Assembly (NCBI GenBank): GCA_038735125.1
Contig: JAVYNU010000007.1
Coordinates: 1 to 60,545, forward strand
DNA from: Ignisphaera sp.
GTDB lineage: Archaea; Thermoproteota; Thermoprotei_A; Sulfolobales; Ignisphaeraceae
Length of the DNA stretch: 60,545 nucleotides
Reading direction: 5' to 3'
Part shown: positions 8,591-16,478 of the stretch, one piece after another
Numbering within the stretch: position 1 is the stretch's first letter
How the letters are laid out: each line of letters opens with the position of its first letter
Notes under the pieces: generated by a model
What the model was told of the DNA's origin: nothing
The model's database searches: none
The model's input: the letters and a program-made list of their open reading frames with translations, nothing else
Program-made: the position numbers and the translations under genes

Positions 8591-9457
8591 CTATTGTGAA
8601 TCGCTAGACTGTGTATATCCTAGCTCTGGACCTCTCTCCAAAGTCTCCAACTTTTTCGGCTCTACATGTATAACAATATCGATGTTGTGTTTCTCTCTAA
8701 GCTCGTTCTCAACTTTATCCACAATCTCATGTGCCTTGTCTATAGTTGTCTCTGGAGGCAATCTAATGGTTGCGTCGCCGTGGAAACTGTCTTCAAATAC
8801 TCTTCTAATCCTTATCTCACCCACATCAGAAATGCCATATCTGAGCAGGGTGCTCCTCACAATTTCGACAACATCCCTTGGTGTGTGGTCGCTCACAGCA
8901 TATATAATTTCCTTCAAGCTCTTAGCAATCTCCACAAAAAGATATGATGTTAGTGCTACAGCGCCTGCAAAGTCTATCATATAAGATATTGTTGCGCCCA
9001 TGAAAGAGGTTGCTATGGCCACACCACTCTCTATAAACTCTATCGATGTGAATCTAGCGTACAGAATGGATAGACTCCCAAACCTTCTTGTAAACAGTAT
9101 GGCAAGTGTGTAGGGGATCAAGGCCATGGCAGCATAAACAGACGAGGAAACAGTGACAACATATCTAGACGCTATACTCTCATACAGATCAATGGCTATG
9201 ACCCCCGCAACAAATGAGTACAGCGAGACCGTGAATATCGCCCCGCCAAGAGCATACCTGGCATGCCCATAGCGATGATCTATATCAGGAGGCTTCAGAC
9301 TCTCCCTAAAAAACTTGTAGATAGCCAAAACAGAGACTGTATTAGCTATAGAGGTCAGTGCATCCACGAAAACAGATTTCGAACCACCGACAACACCACC
9401 ATAAACCTTTAGCAAGCCACCAAAGGCACTAAGCGTTGACACGAGGATGAAAGCCAT
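8591..9457 (-). CDS. cation diffusion facilitator (CDF) family transporter
   Basis: About 289 residues with six predicted membrane helices and a C-terminal cytoplasmic CDF domain (residues about 205-275, containing EIRIRRVFEDSFHGDATI and DIVIHVEP). The helix 2 motif is SVFVDALTSIANT, where the usual HxxxD metal motif is changed, and helix 5 has FAGAVALTSYL, so the transport site is atypical. The start is ATG 9455-9457 with GAGAGGT eight bases upstream. It precedes the ZIP gene in a likely two-gene metal homeostasis operon. Metal specificity cannot be inferred. Confidence 0.85.
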   Translation of the reverse strand: MAFILVSTLSAFGGLLKVYGGVVGGSKSVFVDALTSIANTVSVLAIYKFFRESLKPPDIDHRYGHARYALGGAIFTVSLYSFVAGVIAIDLYESIASRYVVTVSSSVYAAMALIPYTLAILFTRRFGSLSILYARFTSIEFIESGVAIATSFMGATISYMIDFAGAVALTSYLFVEIAKSLKEIIYAVSDHTPRDVVEIVRSTLLRYGISDVGEIRIRRVFEDSFHGDATIRLPPETTIDKAHEIVDKVENELREKHNIDIVIHVEPKKLETLERGPELGYTQSSDSQ

Positions 9458-9789
9458 GGTTGGGGACCTCTCACTATACAATGAGACAGCACCAAAGGGT
9501 GTGCAATCAAATCATAGCGAATAGCTGGCTAGAACCAATAAAAGCTTTATACACCTTTGACAGACCTCCTCACCACAAAAAAGTGGGATATTCGATCACA
9601 GCCTTGGCTCCAGCCTCATCGAAGAAAGCCAGCCTATTTAAGAGGTGCCGTTGTCGCTGGCTAGCCGGGTGAAAAACGTGATCTAGGAGATCCATTGTCG
9701 TTGAATTGAAATTCAGTTGGGTGTTTGCTGTGGGAAAGCTATAGAGAAGCTTTATTAGTTTGTATACAATCTGTTTACTTGGTGATGGT
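9458..9789. other. divergent intergenic region with a GC-rich hairpin
   Basis: This lies between the minus-strand CDF gene and a plus-strand antitoxin gene. It holds a perfect 7-bp inverted repeat, AGCCAGC at 9627-9633 and GCTGGCT at 9656-9662, in a locally GC-rich stretch (about 9600-9680) that stands out from its AT-rich flanks. It could be a small structured RNA or regulatory stem. No tRNA-like arms or clear C/D boxes are seen. Confidence 0.35.
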
Positions 9790-10020
9790 ATGAGCACTGT
9801 GATCAGTGTTAGGGTGCCAAAATGGGTTAAAGAGAAGCTCGATAGATATGGAATAGACGTTGCCGAGCTTGTCAGGAAGAAACTTTTGGAGGAGGTCGAA
9901 AGGATTGAGCTAGAGGAAATAGAAAAACAATTGGATGTTCTTAGAGAGAGACTGAAAAACAAGATAGATCCGTACGAACTTGTGAGAATTGTTGATGAAG
10001 AGCGTTGGGAGAGGCGATAA
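9790..10020 (+). CDS. VapB-type antitoxin
   Basis: A 76-residue protein with a short N-terminal ribbon-helix-helix-like part (MSTVISVRVPKWVKEKLDRY) and a charged helical tail (about residues 30-76) ending DEERWERR. This is the usual form of crenarchaeal VapB antitoxins, where the tail wraps the PIN toxin. The start is ATG 9790-9792, after GGTGATGGT. The gene is followed after 4 bp by a frameshifted PIN toxin gene, so the antitoxin is intact while its toxin seems broken. Confidence 0.75.
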   Translation: MSTVISVRVPKWVKEKLDRYGIDVAELVRKKLLEEVERIELEEIEKQLDVLRERLKNKIDPYELVRIVDEERWERR

Positions 10021-10024
10021 TGAG

Positions 10025-10457
10025 GTGTACGTCATTGATGCAAGTGTCTATACACCCTTGATTGCTGTTTGTGGTAGGGGTCTGGTCAAGGCTGTGAGAG
10101 CTTGGCTTTGTATTACTTGACCTTACAGTTTATGAGGCATGCAATGCTTTTTGGAGAGAACACAGCAAGTTACATAAGATAGATAGAGATGAGGCTGTCC
10201 AAGCGTGTGCCATTTCTAAGAATCTAGCTCGATATGCAAAACTATACAGTGTTGTGGATCTAGATGTTGAAGAGGTTATGAGAATAGCTATTGAGAACAA
10301 CATCACATTCTACGATTCATCCTATATAGCATTGGCTCAGAAACTCAAGGCACCCATATCCACTGAGGATAAAGACATCATATCAGTGGCCCCTAGATAT
10401 GGTGTGAAGATTATACGACTACACGAATTAATGGATCTGATAAAAACCTGTGGCTAA
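10025..10457 (+). pseudogene. VapC PIN-domain toxin, frameshifted
   Basis: The first frame, from GTG 10025, reads VYVIDASVYTPLIAVCG, the first strand of a PIN domain with its catalytic Asp, then stops after ITTGA near 10120. The PIN fold resumes in another frame as VLLDLTVYEACNAFWRE and runs on to YDSSYIALAQKLKAPISTED and the true stop at 10457. All catalytic acidic residues are therefore present, but split by one single-base shift at about 10100-10120. It is either inactivated or a sequence error. An intact protein would be about 143 residues, a normal VapC length. Confidence 0.8.
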
Positions 10458-10514
10458 GGGCACTGCATAGCGGGGGTACTGGATAGGCTGTCGCAAGTTA
10501 GCCACCTTTGGTTT

Positions 10515-11009
10515 TCAGATCCCAATTCTATAGTGAACCACTTTCGCGTGGGGGAGAATAGCCTTAATTGCTTTAACAACGTCTTTGTTGTCGTCCCAGA
10601 CCTCGGCTATCTCACATCCGCTTTGGATAAGCCTCTTTATGATCTCTGCTTTGAGCTCATAATCCTTCTTATAGCTTTTCGCAGGTCTGAAGAATATCTC
10701 GTCGTATGGGATCCCAGCATCTCTAAGCTGCTTGACTGTATAATGCTTTTGTGTGTCCTCCCTCCTCCCGGTGACAATCACTATTCTGTAGCCCTGGCCC
10801 TTAAGGCTCTTGACATACTCTACAAGCTCTTTGTTCGGCACATCCAAGTGCATGTACCTGTCGCTCAGAAAGCAGTTCCAGAACAGGCTTCTCCTACCCC
10901 TCGGTATAGAGTCCACAGAACCGGCACCAGCCTCAGCCAAGCACAGCTCAAGCCTCTTACTAACATCAAACAGAACACCATCCAAATCAAAAACAGCACA
11001 CCTAGTCAT
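10515..11009 (-). CDS. HAD-superfamily phosphatase (small, LNS2/polynucleotide phosphatase-like)
   Basis: A 164-residue HAD hydrolase: FDLDGVLFD (nucleophile) near residue 7, VIVTGRRED (motif II) near 87, a motif III Lys in RPAKSYKKDY, and VWDDNKDVVKAI (motif IV). It has no large cap domain. The layout resembles HAD phosphatases that act on nucleic acid ends or on nucleotides, but the substrate is a guess. The start is ATG 11007-11009 (MTRCAVFDLDG); a longer frame to 11024 adds five residues. It is a lone gene on the minus strand. Confidence 0.85.
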   Translation of the reverse strand: MTRCAVFDLDGVLFDVSKRLELCLAEAGAGSVDSIPRGRRSLFWNCFLSDRYMHLDVPNKELVEYVKSLKGQGYRIVIVTGRREDTQKHYTVKQLRDAGIPYDEIFFRPAKSYKKDYELKAEIIKRLIQSGCEIAEVWDDNKDVVKAIKAILPHAKVVHYRIGI

Positions 11010-11303
11010 AAAACCACCTAGCATCTCCTAAGAAAATGTTTGTCTGGAGTACACAAGCTATAACCCTGGTTGCCCAACACTTTTCTGCAAAAGGCAATAC
11101 ACGGTCATGAACTTGAGATATGCACTGGTGATAGATGTTGCTGTAAAGCCCGAAAACAAGTGTTTTTGCCCAGCACAACTATAGCAATAGTGTTGATCTG
11201 TATCAAATGATGTAAACAGTAGCTACCATGTCTTGATGTTTGTAGGCTGTGCACTTCCAAGCTTTTAACAAGCTTTTAAAAGGTAGTGAGTATAATCATA
11301 TAA

Positions 11304-11313
11304 CTTTTTATAA
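11304..11313 (+). promoter_or_regulatory. archaeal TATA box upstream of the pilin-like operon
   Basis: CTTTTTATAA at 11304-11313 is a near-perfect crenarchaeal TATA element in a 370-bp gene-free region. Transcription would begin about 25 bases downstream, near 11335-11340, giving a leader of about 100 bases to the ATG at 11436. It would drive the five-gene operon 11436-18173. The rest of 11010-11435 holds no gene that I can support. Confidence 0.55.
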
Positions 11314-11435
11314 TATTGCATAGCATGGTTAATACAAGTGTTGTCTGTTTGTTATGCTATTACCTCTGAGTGTTCTAGGTATTGCGCAAAGTTTTTAGTC
11401 CTAGTATACACCATTTAAAAGTTGGAGTATGGCGT

Positions 11436-12617
11436 ATGTATACAAACAGGCATCTCTTCAGGGGGCTGTCAGAGCTAAATGCTATAGCTGTTCTACTCGG
11501 TCTTTCCATAGCTTTCTCAATGGCTTTTTTCGTCTATATCAATAGTGAATATGCCTCGGGTCAGACCAATGCACAGATCTATAGAGTTGTCGAAAACGAG
11601 AAGATGAACACACTGATAAAGCTTGCATCGGCAAGCGGGGACTCTGTTACCCTGCTCCTCAAAAAATTTGGCGGCACCAACACAATATCTTTCTTCATAT
11701 ACAACGGCACGGCCTACGACGACTGCTCCAAGATTGTGAAGAGCTTGGTCGGGGGTGCCATTACCTATGTCAACACATACAATGTAGACGATATACTTGT
11801 TGTGCCAAGCGATGGCAGGGGAAACCCCTACAGCTTCCGCTACTATGCGAGGTCAATGGGATATCCAGACAGCGGCAAAATAACTGTGTGCACAGTTGGA
11901 CTCAGTGGAAACACTGTTGCTGTTCTAACAGGTGGTGGCCTCAAACCGCAGTACCAAGGCTATAGCTACACAGAGTTTTATTCTAATGGGCGTAAGTGGA
12001 GAATGTTCGGAACAATAGAGTTTACAGTAGCTTATCTAGGCAACCCCAACGGGAATCACCTAGCATATAACGGGACTTGGATACAGCTTAGAGTGGGGGA
12101 CAGGGTCAGAATAGATGTAGACACGCAAACAGGCAAGATAGACATGACCCCGCAGACACTGCCCAACGGAAAGTTTGGTGCATGGATTCTCTCGCTCAAT
12201 GTATTTGCCAAGGCTGTATACCTAAACGGCGCCCTCATAGCCCAAAACGTGCTCGTAGAAATGGTAAAATCTGAGGTGGCAATCGACCTCGGAAGCCTGT
12301 TCTCCTCCATAAGCATAGAGATATACCCCAGTCCACCGGGCTTCACGAGGATTAGGTATGGGGGTGAGACAATTCTTGACGACTGGAACAACAGCAAATA
12401 CGTAAGAATCTTTGGATGGATACCATTGGTGTCTAATGATTATAGGCAGATGGTTCTTCAGCTAGATAGTGGAAACCTCTATGCCCAGGGCTTTGCCTAC
12501 GCCATATATATAAGTGATAAGCCTTCCTATGGTGTTGATAGGCTGTCACTCTTTGTTGTGACGTATATCAATAACAGGCCCTATTTGGTCGACGTATATG
12601 ACTATAGGCTCAGCTAG
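11436..12617 (+). CDS. secreted pilin-like protein, subfamily A (operon gene 1)
   Basis: A 393-residue protein with an archaeal class III (type IV prepilin-like) signal: FRGLSEL, where peptidase would cut after Gly, followed by a hydrophobic helix AIAVLLGLSIAFSMAFFVY. The rest is beta-rich and extracellular. It shares with the next gene the landmarks LLKK, YNGTAYDDCSK, a Y-A-x-x-MGY-x-x-SG motif before a second Cys, and the C-terminal pattern VVTYINNRPYLVDVYDYRL. The two conserved Cys may form a disulfide. A region of about 200 residues is inserted relative to gene 2. The start is ATG 11436, with GGAG 8 bases upstream; a TTG at 11382 is less likely. Probably a fibre or pilus subunit; no known family was recognised. 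Confidence 0.75.
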   Translation: MYTNRHLFRGLSELNAIAVLLGLSIAFSMAFFVYINSEYASGQTNAQIYRVVENEKMNTLIKLASASGDSVTLLLKKFGGTNTISFFIYNGTAYDDCSKIVKSLVGGAITYVNTYNVDDILVVPSDGRGNPYSFRYYARSMGYPDSGKITVCTVGLSGNTVAVLTGGGLKPQYQGYSYTEFYSNGRKWRMFGTIEFTVAYLGNPNGNHLAYNGTWIQLRVGDRVRIDVDTQTGKIDMTPQTLPNGKFGAWILSLNVFAKAVYLNGALIAQNVLVEMVKSEVAIDLGSLFSSISIEIYPSPPGFTRIRYGGETILDDWNNSKYVRIFGWIPLVSNDYRQMVLQLDSGNLYAQGFAYAIYISDKPSYGVDRLSLFVVTYINNRPYLVDVYDYRLS

Positions 12618-12680
12618 GTTTTTTACCTTTCCAAGTCTTTTACATAGTGAGAAGGGTTTGTGTGGGTGGTGGGTAGGTTT

Positions 12681-13328
12681 ATGAGGGGTCAGAGCGAGCT
12701 TCTATCAACTTTTGTTATCATAGGTGTGGCTGTGGTTATAGGCGTGGCCATGATAAGCTATTTCGTTCCTCTGGTCTCTACGTATAGAAGCAATGTTGAT
12801 CTTGCTAGCTATCTCCAGAAAGAGGCTTCGAATAACCTCATCAACATAGTTTCCTACGATGATGCCTCCTCGAGTCTGTGGATTCTTCTTAAGAAAGCTG
12901 ATGGCTCCTCTACAGACTTTTTCATAGCTGTTGATGTGAATGGGAGTTTTCTCAACTGCTCAAAGGTTCTCGTCTATAATGTGACTAGAGACAGCAATGG
13001 GATTCTATGCGACTCTAAAGATAGTGACTGTGCTAAGGCTGTGGAGGTTTTCAGGGGATCTCTAAACAGGGTTTATATACCGTGGGGAGGGGCTATAAGC
13101 AGCTACCTCTCCTACGCCAAGGCGATGGGCTACACATCGAGTGGTGACATGCCCATTTGCAGAGTTTGGAATGTCTGTAGATACACAGCCAAAGCCGGTC
13201 TATGCGGAGAGAGCACAATAGCCCAGCTACAACTGGGTGGCACAACAACAAAAGTAAGGATACTTGTGATTGCATTCTACAGCAACACACCCTATGTGGT
13301 TGGGATACACGAGGTGGCTCTCAGATGA
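12681..13328 (+). CDS. secreted pilin-like protein, subfamily A (operon gene 2)
   Basis: A 215-residue protein. It starts MRGQSELLSTFVIIGVAVV, a class III signal peptide with cleavage expected after RG, then a single hydrophobic helix and a beta-rich ectodomain. It is a shorter paralogue of gene 1: the same LLKKADGSS, NGSFLNCSK, YAKAMGYTSSG and final FYSNTPYVVGIHEV. The start is ATG 12681, by analogy with gene 3, which starts MRGQAN; the frame is open from 12660. The stop overlaps the start of gene 3 as ATGA, so translation is coupled. Confidence 0.75.
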   Translation: MRGQSELLSTFVIIGVAVVIGVAMISYFVPLVSTYRSNVDLASYLQKEASNNLINIVSYDDASSSLWILLKKADGSSTDFFIAVDVNGSFLNCSKVLVYNVTRDSNGILCDSKDSDCAKAVEVFRGSLNRVYIPWGGAISSYLSYAKAMGYTSSGDMPICRVWNVCRYTAKAGLCGESTIAQLQLGGTTTKVRILVIAFYSNTPYVVGIHEVALR

Positions 13329-14971
13329 GGGGCCAGGCAAATGTGATAATAGCAACTGTATTCTTCTCACTACTCCTCATACTTGTCATACCCCTGGTAC
13401 TCAGCATGTTCTACACAGCCTCATCCAGGCAGCCAATCTATGAAGACCCCGTCTACAAATCCCTCTCAATCTCACTAAAATCTGTTGGCCAAGACATCAC
13501 AGCATTCTACAATGCCTCCAACTCAATGCTGTGGATATCAAATACAGGTGGGGGGGACATAAGAATAGAGAAGACAATTCTATACATATCCTGCCCCAGC
13601 GGAAACACATACACCAACTACTACATAAACACAAAGACTGGTCTCGTAATACCCTCTGGAAAAACAGTACAGCTAAAAGTCAACGCCACACTACCCTGCC
13701 AAAACCCTAACACAAAGTCCTTGTACCTTATCACAAGCGAGGGGGCTGTCATAAGTGCAGCAGTTCTAACACCACAAGACCTCCAAGCAATGAGGGGCCA
13801 AAGGCTAAACACTACACTGCCCGCCAGCCCAACAGCAGCAAAAACAATTCTGCCAGTAGCTGTATCTACTCAAGACACAATATGGAACATATCCATTCTG
13901 AGACAAAAAGGCTTCGAAATATACACACTAGACAGCATGACAAACCCGACAAAGATCATGCCCTACACAAACCTATCCAAAGGAATGAGGGGAGGGACAA
14001 CAACAACCTACATATGGAGATTGCGAGACGTATTCGAGAGAACCAGCATAAGCATATCCAACCAATATGTAAGATGCATCTGGATAGGCTACGACCCCAG
14101 AAACACATCAAGATATAACATAATCATAACAACACGCTCAATCCAGATGAGCATTGGAGGAACACAGTATTCAACGAGTACAAGTACATACACAAGGATA
14201 AAGATATACGGCTTTACACCCAGAACCCCCAACGGAATTCTAAGGCTCACAGATACGAGACTTGGAAGTAATGTGTGGATTAAAAGACCCGACCAAGATG
14301 TTGCCGAGTACACATTTTTGTCGTCTGGACAGCAGCAGCCTGGGCAGATCGTCACATTGGATGGAACAGCAGATAGAATTGAGGTATACACTCGTGAGAC
14401 TGGCACGGAATCTGGGTACAACCCCTACACAATGCTTATGAATACCGATGGCAGTAGGGCGGCAGGGATACTCTTTACAACAATAGATAGAACTTACGGT
14501 GGAAGCTTGTTCAGTTTAAACGAGGGATACGATAGTCTCATCGATTATTCGACCCTTCTACTGGTTCTTGTGTACAAAGGATTTGCAGTGTATAACACGA
14601 ATAGCTCAGCTGTTGTTATAGCTGTTAACTACAAGTTCCACGATAACGAGGGTTTAGATGCTGATGGCGTGACTGTGGATAGTCCAATAATGTTTGTTGG
14701 CCTGGTTAATGAGAGTGGATATGTCTATAGCTATAGGAGCTACACATTTAGGGAGCTCACAAGATATGAGGACACCTATCCACCAACAGCACAAGCCCAG
14801 AGCAGCTTGGTGTTTATAACCCTTCCGCCTAGGGATCAGGGTGTGAAGAAGTTCTATGTGTTTGTAGCAATACAAGATCCCTATAGCTACAACTATTATG
14901 ACGACTACTATTATGACGACGTTGACTTCACACTCTTTATAGAATCCCTAGTGGTGTTGCCTGTGGGGTAG
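13325..14971 (+). CDS. secreted pilin-like protein, subfamily B (operon gene 3)
   Basis: A 548-residue protein. The signal is MRGQANVIIATVFFSLLL (cut after RG) with a long hydrophobic helix. An N-terminal beta domain follows, with the pattern N-T-G-G-G-D-I-R-I typical of archaeal pilin/flagellin folds and a Cys pair. A long middle region leads to a C-terminal domain shared with genes 4 and 5: a FHD...D-rich loop, Y-R-x-Y-T-F-R-E-L-T-R-Y, then FVAIQDPYS and an Asp-rich DDVDFTLFIESLVV. The acidic loops suggest calcium binding. The start is the ATG of the ATGA overlap with gene 2. The ectodomain is far larger than in normal pilins. Confidence 0.75.
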   Translation: MRGQANVIIATVFFSLLLILVIPLVLSMFYTASSRQPIYEDPVYKSLSISLKSVGQDITAFYNASNSMLWISNTGGGDIRIEKTILYISCPSGNTYTNYYINTKTGLVIPSGKTVQLKVNATLPCQNPNTKSLYLITSEGAVISAAVLTPQDLQAMRGQRLNTTLPASPTAAKTILPVAVSTQDTIWNISILRQKGFEIYTLDSMTNPTKIMPYTNLSKGMRGGTTTTYIWRLRDVFERTSISISNQYVRCIWIGYDPRNTSRYNIIITTRSIQMSIGGTQYSTSTSTYTRIKIYGFTPRTPNGILRLTDTRLGSNVWIKRPDQDVAEYTFLSSGQQQPGQIVTLDGTADRIEVYTRETGTESGYNPYTMLMNTDGSRAAGILFTTIDRTYGGSLFSLNEGYDSLIDYSTLLLVLVYKGFAVYNTNSSAVVIAVNYKFHDNEGLDADGVTVDSPIMFVGLVNESGYVYSYRSYTFRELTRYEDTYPPTAQAQSSLVFITLPPRDQGVKKFYVFVAIQDPYSYNYYDDYYYDDVDFTLFIESLVVLPVG

Positions 14972-14982
14972 AGGTGGTGTGG

Positions 14983-16473
14983 ATGAGGAGACTGTCTAGA
15001 GGCATTTCAGAAGCTGTTGCTGTTGTCATAGCCTTTGCCATATTGTCTGTGGCTATGCTATATCTGCTCACAAACCTCTTGTTAGTGCCTGTGGCCGAGC
15101 AGAAAGCTGTTGAACTACCCCTAGGCTATTCAGATGAAAGTCTCGTGCTGTTTGTTGCAGGTGGGAATCTGATGGTGAAAAACGTTGGCTCTGTGCCTGT
15201 GCACATAAAATATATTGTAGCTATAAACATGTCTTCTAATAGCAAAGTTTTGTTGAATTCGCTTCGCAGTACACAATGCAACTTCAATGCTTCTAACGCT
15301 GTCATCAACCCTGGGGGGACAGCAGCTATCACTTGTGCAAGCGGCTATGCACCTCTAGCTGTTGTTACTGAGAGGGGTAGGGTGTTCTCCATAGACCCGA
15401 GGTTCTATGCCATAGCTATTGGGAGAAGCTATGGAATACCCATGACAACGGTTTATGGCGGAATAATGTTCACATCATCGTCAGGCCTTCTCAAATTTCT
15501 AGGTCTTAAGAATAAGACTATGATGTATAGCGGGGCTGTGAACACATCGATAAAAATGGATCTCTATCTCAACACATCGGGAAACATAAATGCAAACTTA
15601 AACGCAGCACTCATATTAATTGGCCTGAACCCTGCTAACAACAAGCTGAACATGCTGATTATCGGAAGTGGCAGTTTGGGTAGCGGCCAACAAATAACTG
15701 TAAATAGTGGTAGTGTGGACTTGAGCAAAGTTGCTATGTATAGGTATAGGCTGAAGATAGAGAACTTCTCGGGAACAATAAGCCCAAATCTGGGGCCAGG
15801 TATATACCCATGCTACATAAACTTTAGCAGAGGTTGCCAGCTAACAATAAACGGTAGAGCAGATAGAATTGTTCTCTATACAAACTCCTCTAAAATCACT
15901 GGAGGTATTGTTGGTCTAGACCCATACATATTTGTTGGAGATCTAAATAAAAATGGCAATGTGGAGGTGGTTTTTGTTACCCAAGACTTCTCTACAGGCA
16001 ATAGCAATAGTGTAAACGATGTTCTTACAGTCTCTGGTCGGCGGCAAACATATGTTGATGCAACTGTAAAGCCTGTTAGGCTAGTCTTTAGTGGGACACC
16101 CATAGACAGTAGCAGGTATAGAATGGCGATTCTGAGTCTCGGCATGTTCTTCTGGGACAACTCTGAAGATGATGTTCAGGACAACGATAACAGGGTTATA
16201 ATGAGGGTTGGGCTATACGATGCTGTGAACAAGTCTTTTGTGTATAGCACATATCTAAGCTACTACGAGCTTAATAGGTATAGGAATGTAAAACCCTTCT
16301 CCATATCGTATATAACGAAGGACTTTATGATATATGTGCCCAACACCGGCCGCACATACTATGTTGCTGTGGAGATTGCAGACCCATATAATGTTGAGGG
16401 TGCTAGAAATGATGCAGATATAATACTCGGTTTAGAGTATATAGGTATAGCCCTGTCTGTATATAGTGGGTGA
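14983..16473 (+). CDS. secreted pilin-like protein, subfamily B (operon gene 4)
   Basis: A 496-residue protein. MRRLSRGISEAVAVVIAFAI is a textbook class III signal (RG, then I-S-E and a hydrophobic helix). The N-terminal beta domain has VKNVGSVPVHIKYIV and a Cys pair, with the pattern C...INPGGTAAITC. The region FVGDLNKNGNVEVVFVTQD resembles an EF-hand-like or FG-GAP calcium loop. The C-terminal domain matches gene 5: FFWDNSEDDVQDNDNRV, SYYELNRY, YYVAVEIADPYN and DADIILGLEYIGI. The start is ATG 14983 with GAGGTGG upstream; a GTG at 14974 is possible. It lies 11 bp after gene 3. Confidence 0.75.
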   Translation: MRRLSRGISEAVAVVIAFAILSVAMLYLLTNLLLVPVAEQKAVELPLGYSDESLVLFVAGGNLMVKNVGSVPVHIKYIVAINMSSNSKVLLNSLRSTQCNFNASNAVINPGGTAAITCASGYAPLAVVTERGRVFSIDPRFYAIAIGRSYGIPMTTVYGGIMFTSSSGLLKFLGLKNKTMMYSGAVNTSIKMDLYLNTSGNINANLNAALILIGLNPANNKLNMLIIGSGSLGSGQQITVNSGSVDLSKVAMYRYRLKIENFSGTISPNLGPGIYPCYINFSRGCQLTINGRADRIVLYTNSSKITGGIVGLDPYIFVGDLNKNGNVEVVFVTQDFSTGNSNSVNDVLTVSGRRQTYVDATVKPVRLVFSGTPIDSSRYRMAILSLGMFFWDNSEDDVQDNDNRVIMRVGLYDAVNKSFVYSTYLSYYELNRYRNVKPFSISYITKDFMIYVPNTGRTYYVAVEIADPYNVEGARNDADIILGLEYIGIALSVYSG

Positions 16474-16478
16474 CGCAC

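Noticed and set aside
10100-10120. Programmed frameshift in VapC
   Set aside because: No slippery heptamer or downstream structure is evident, and similar breaks occur in many toxin genes here.
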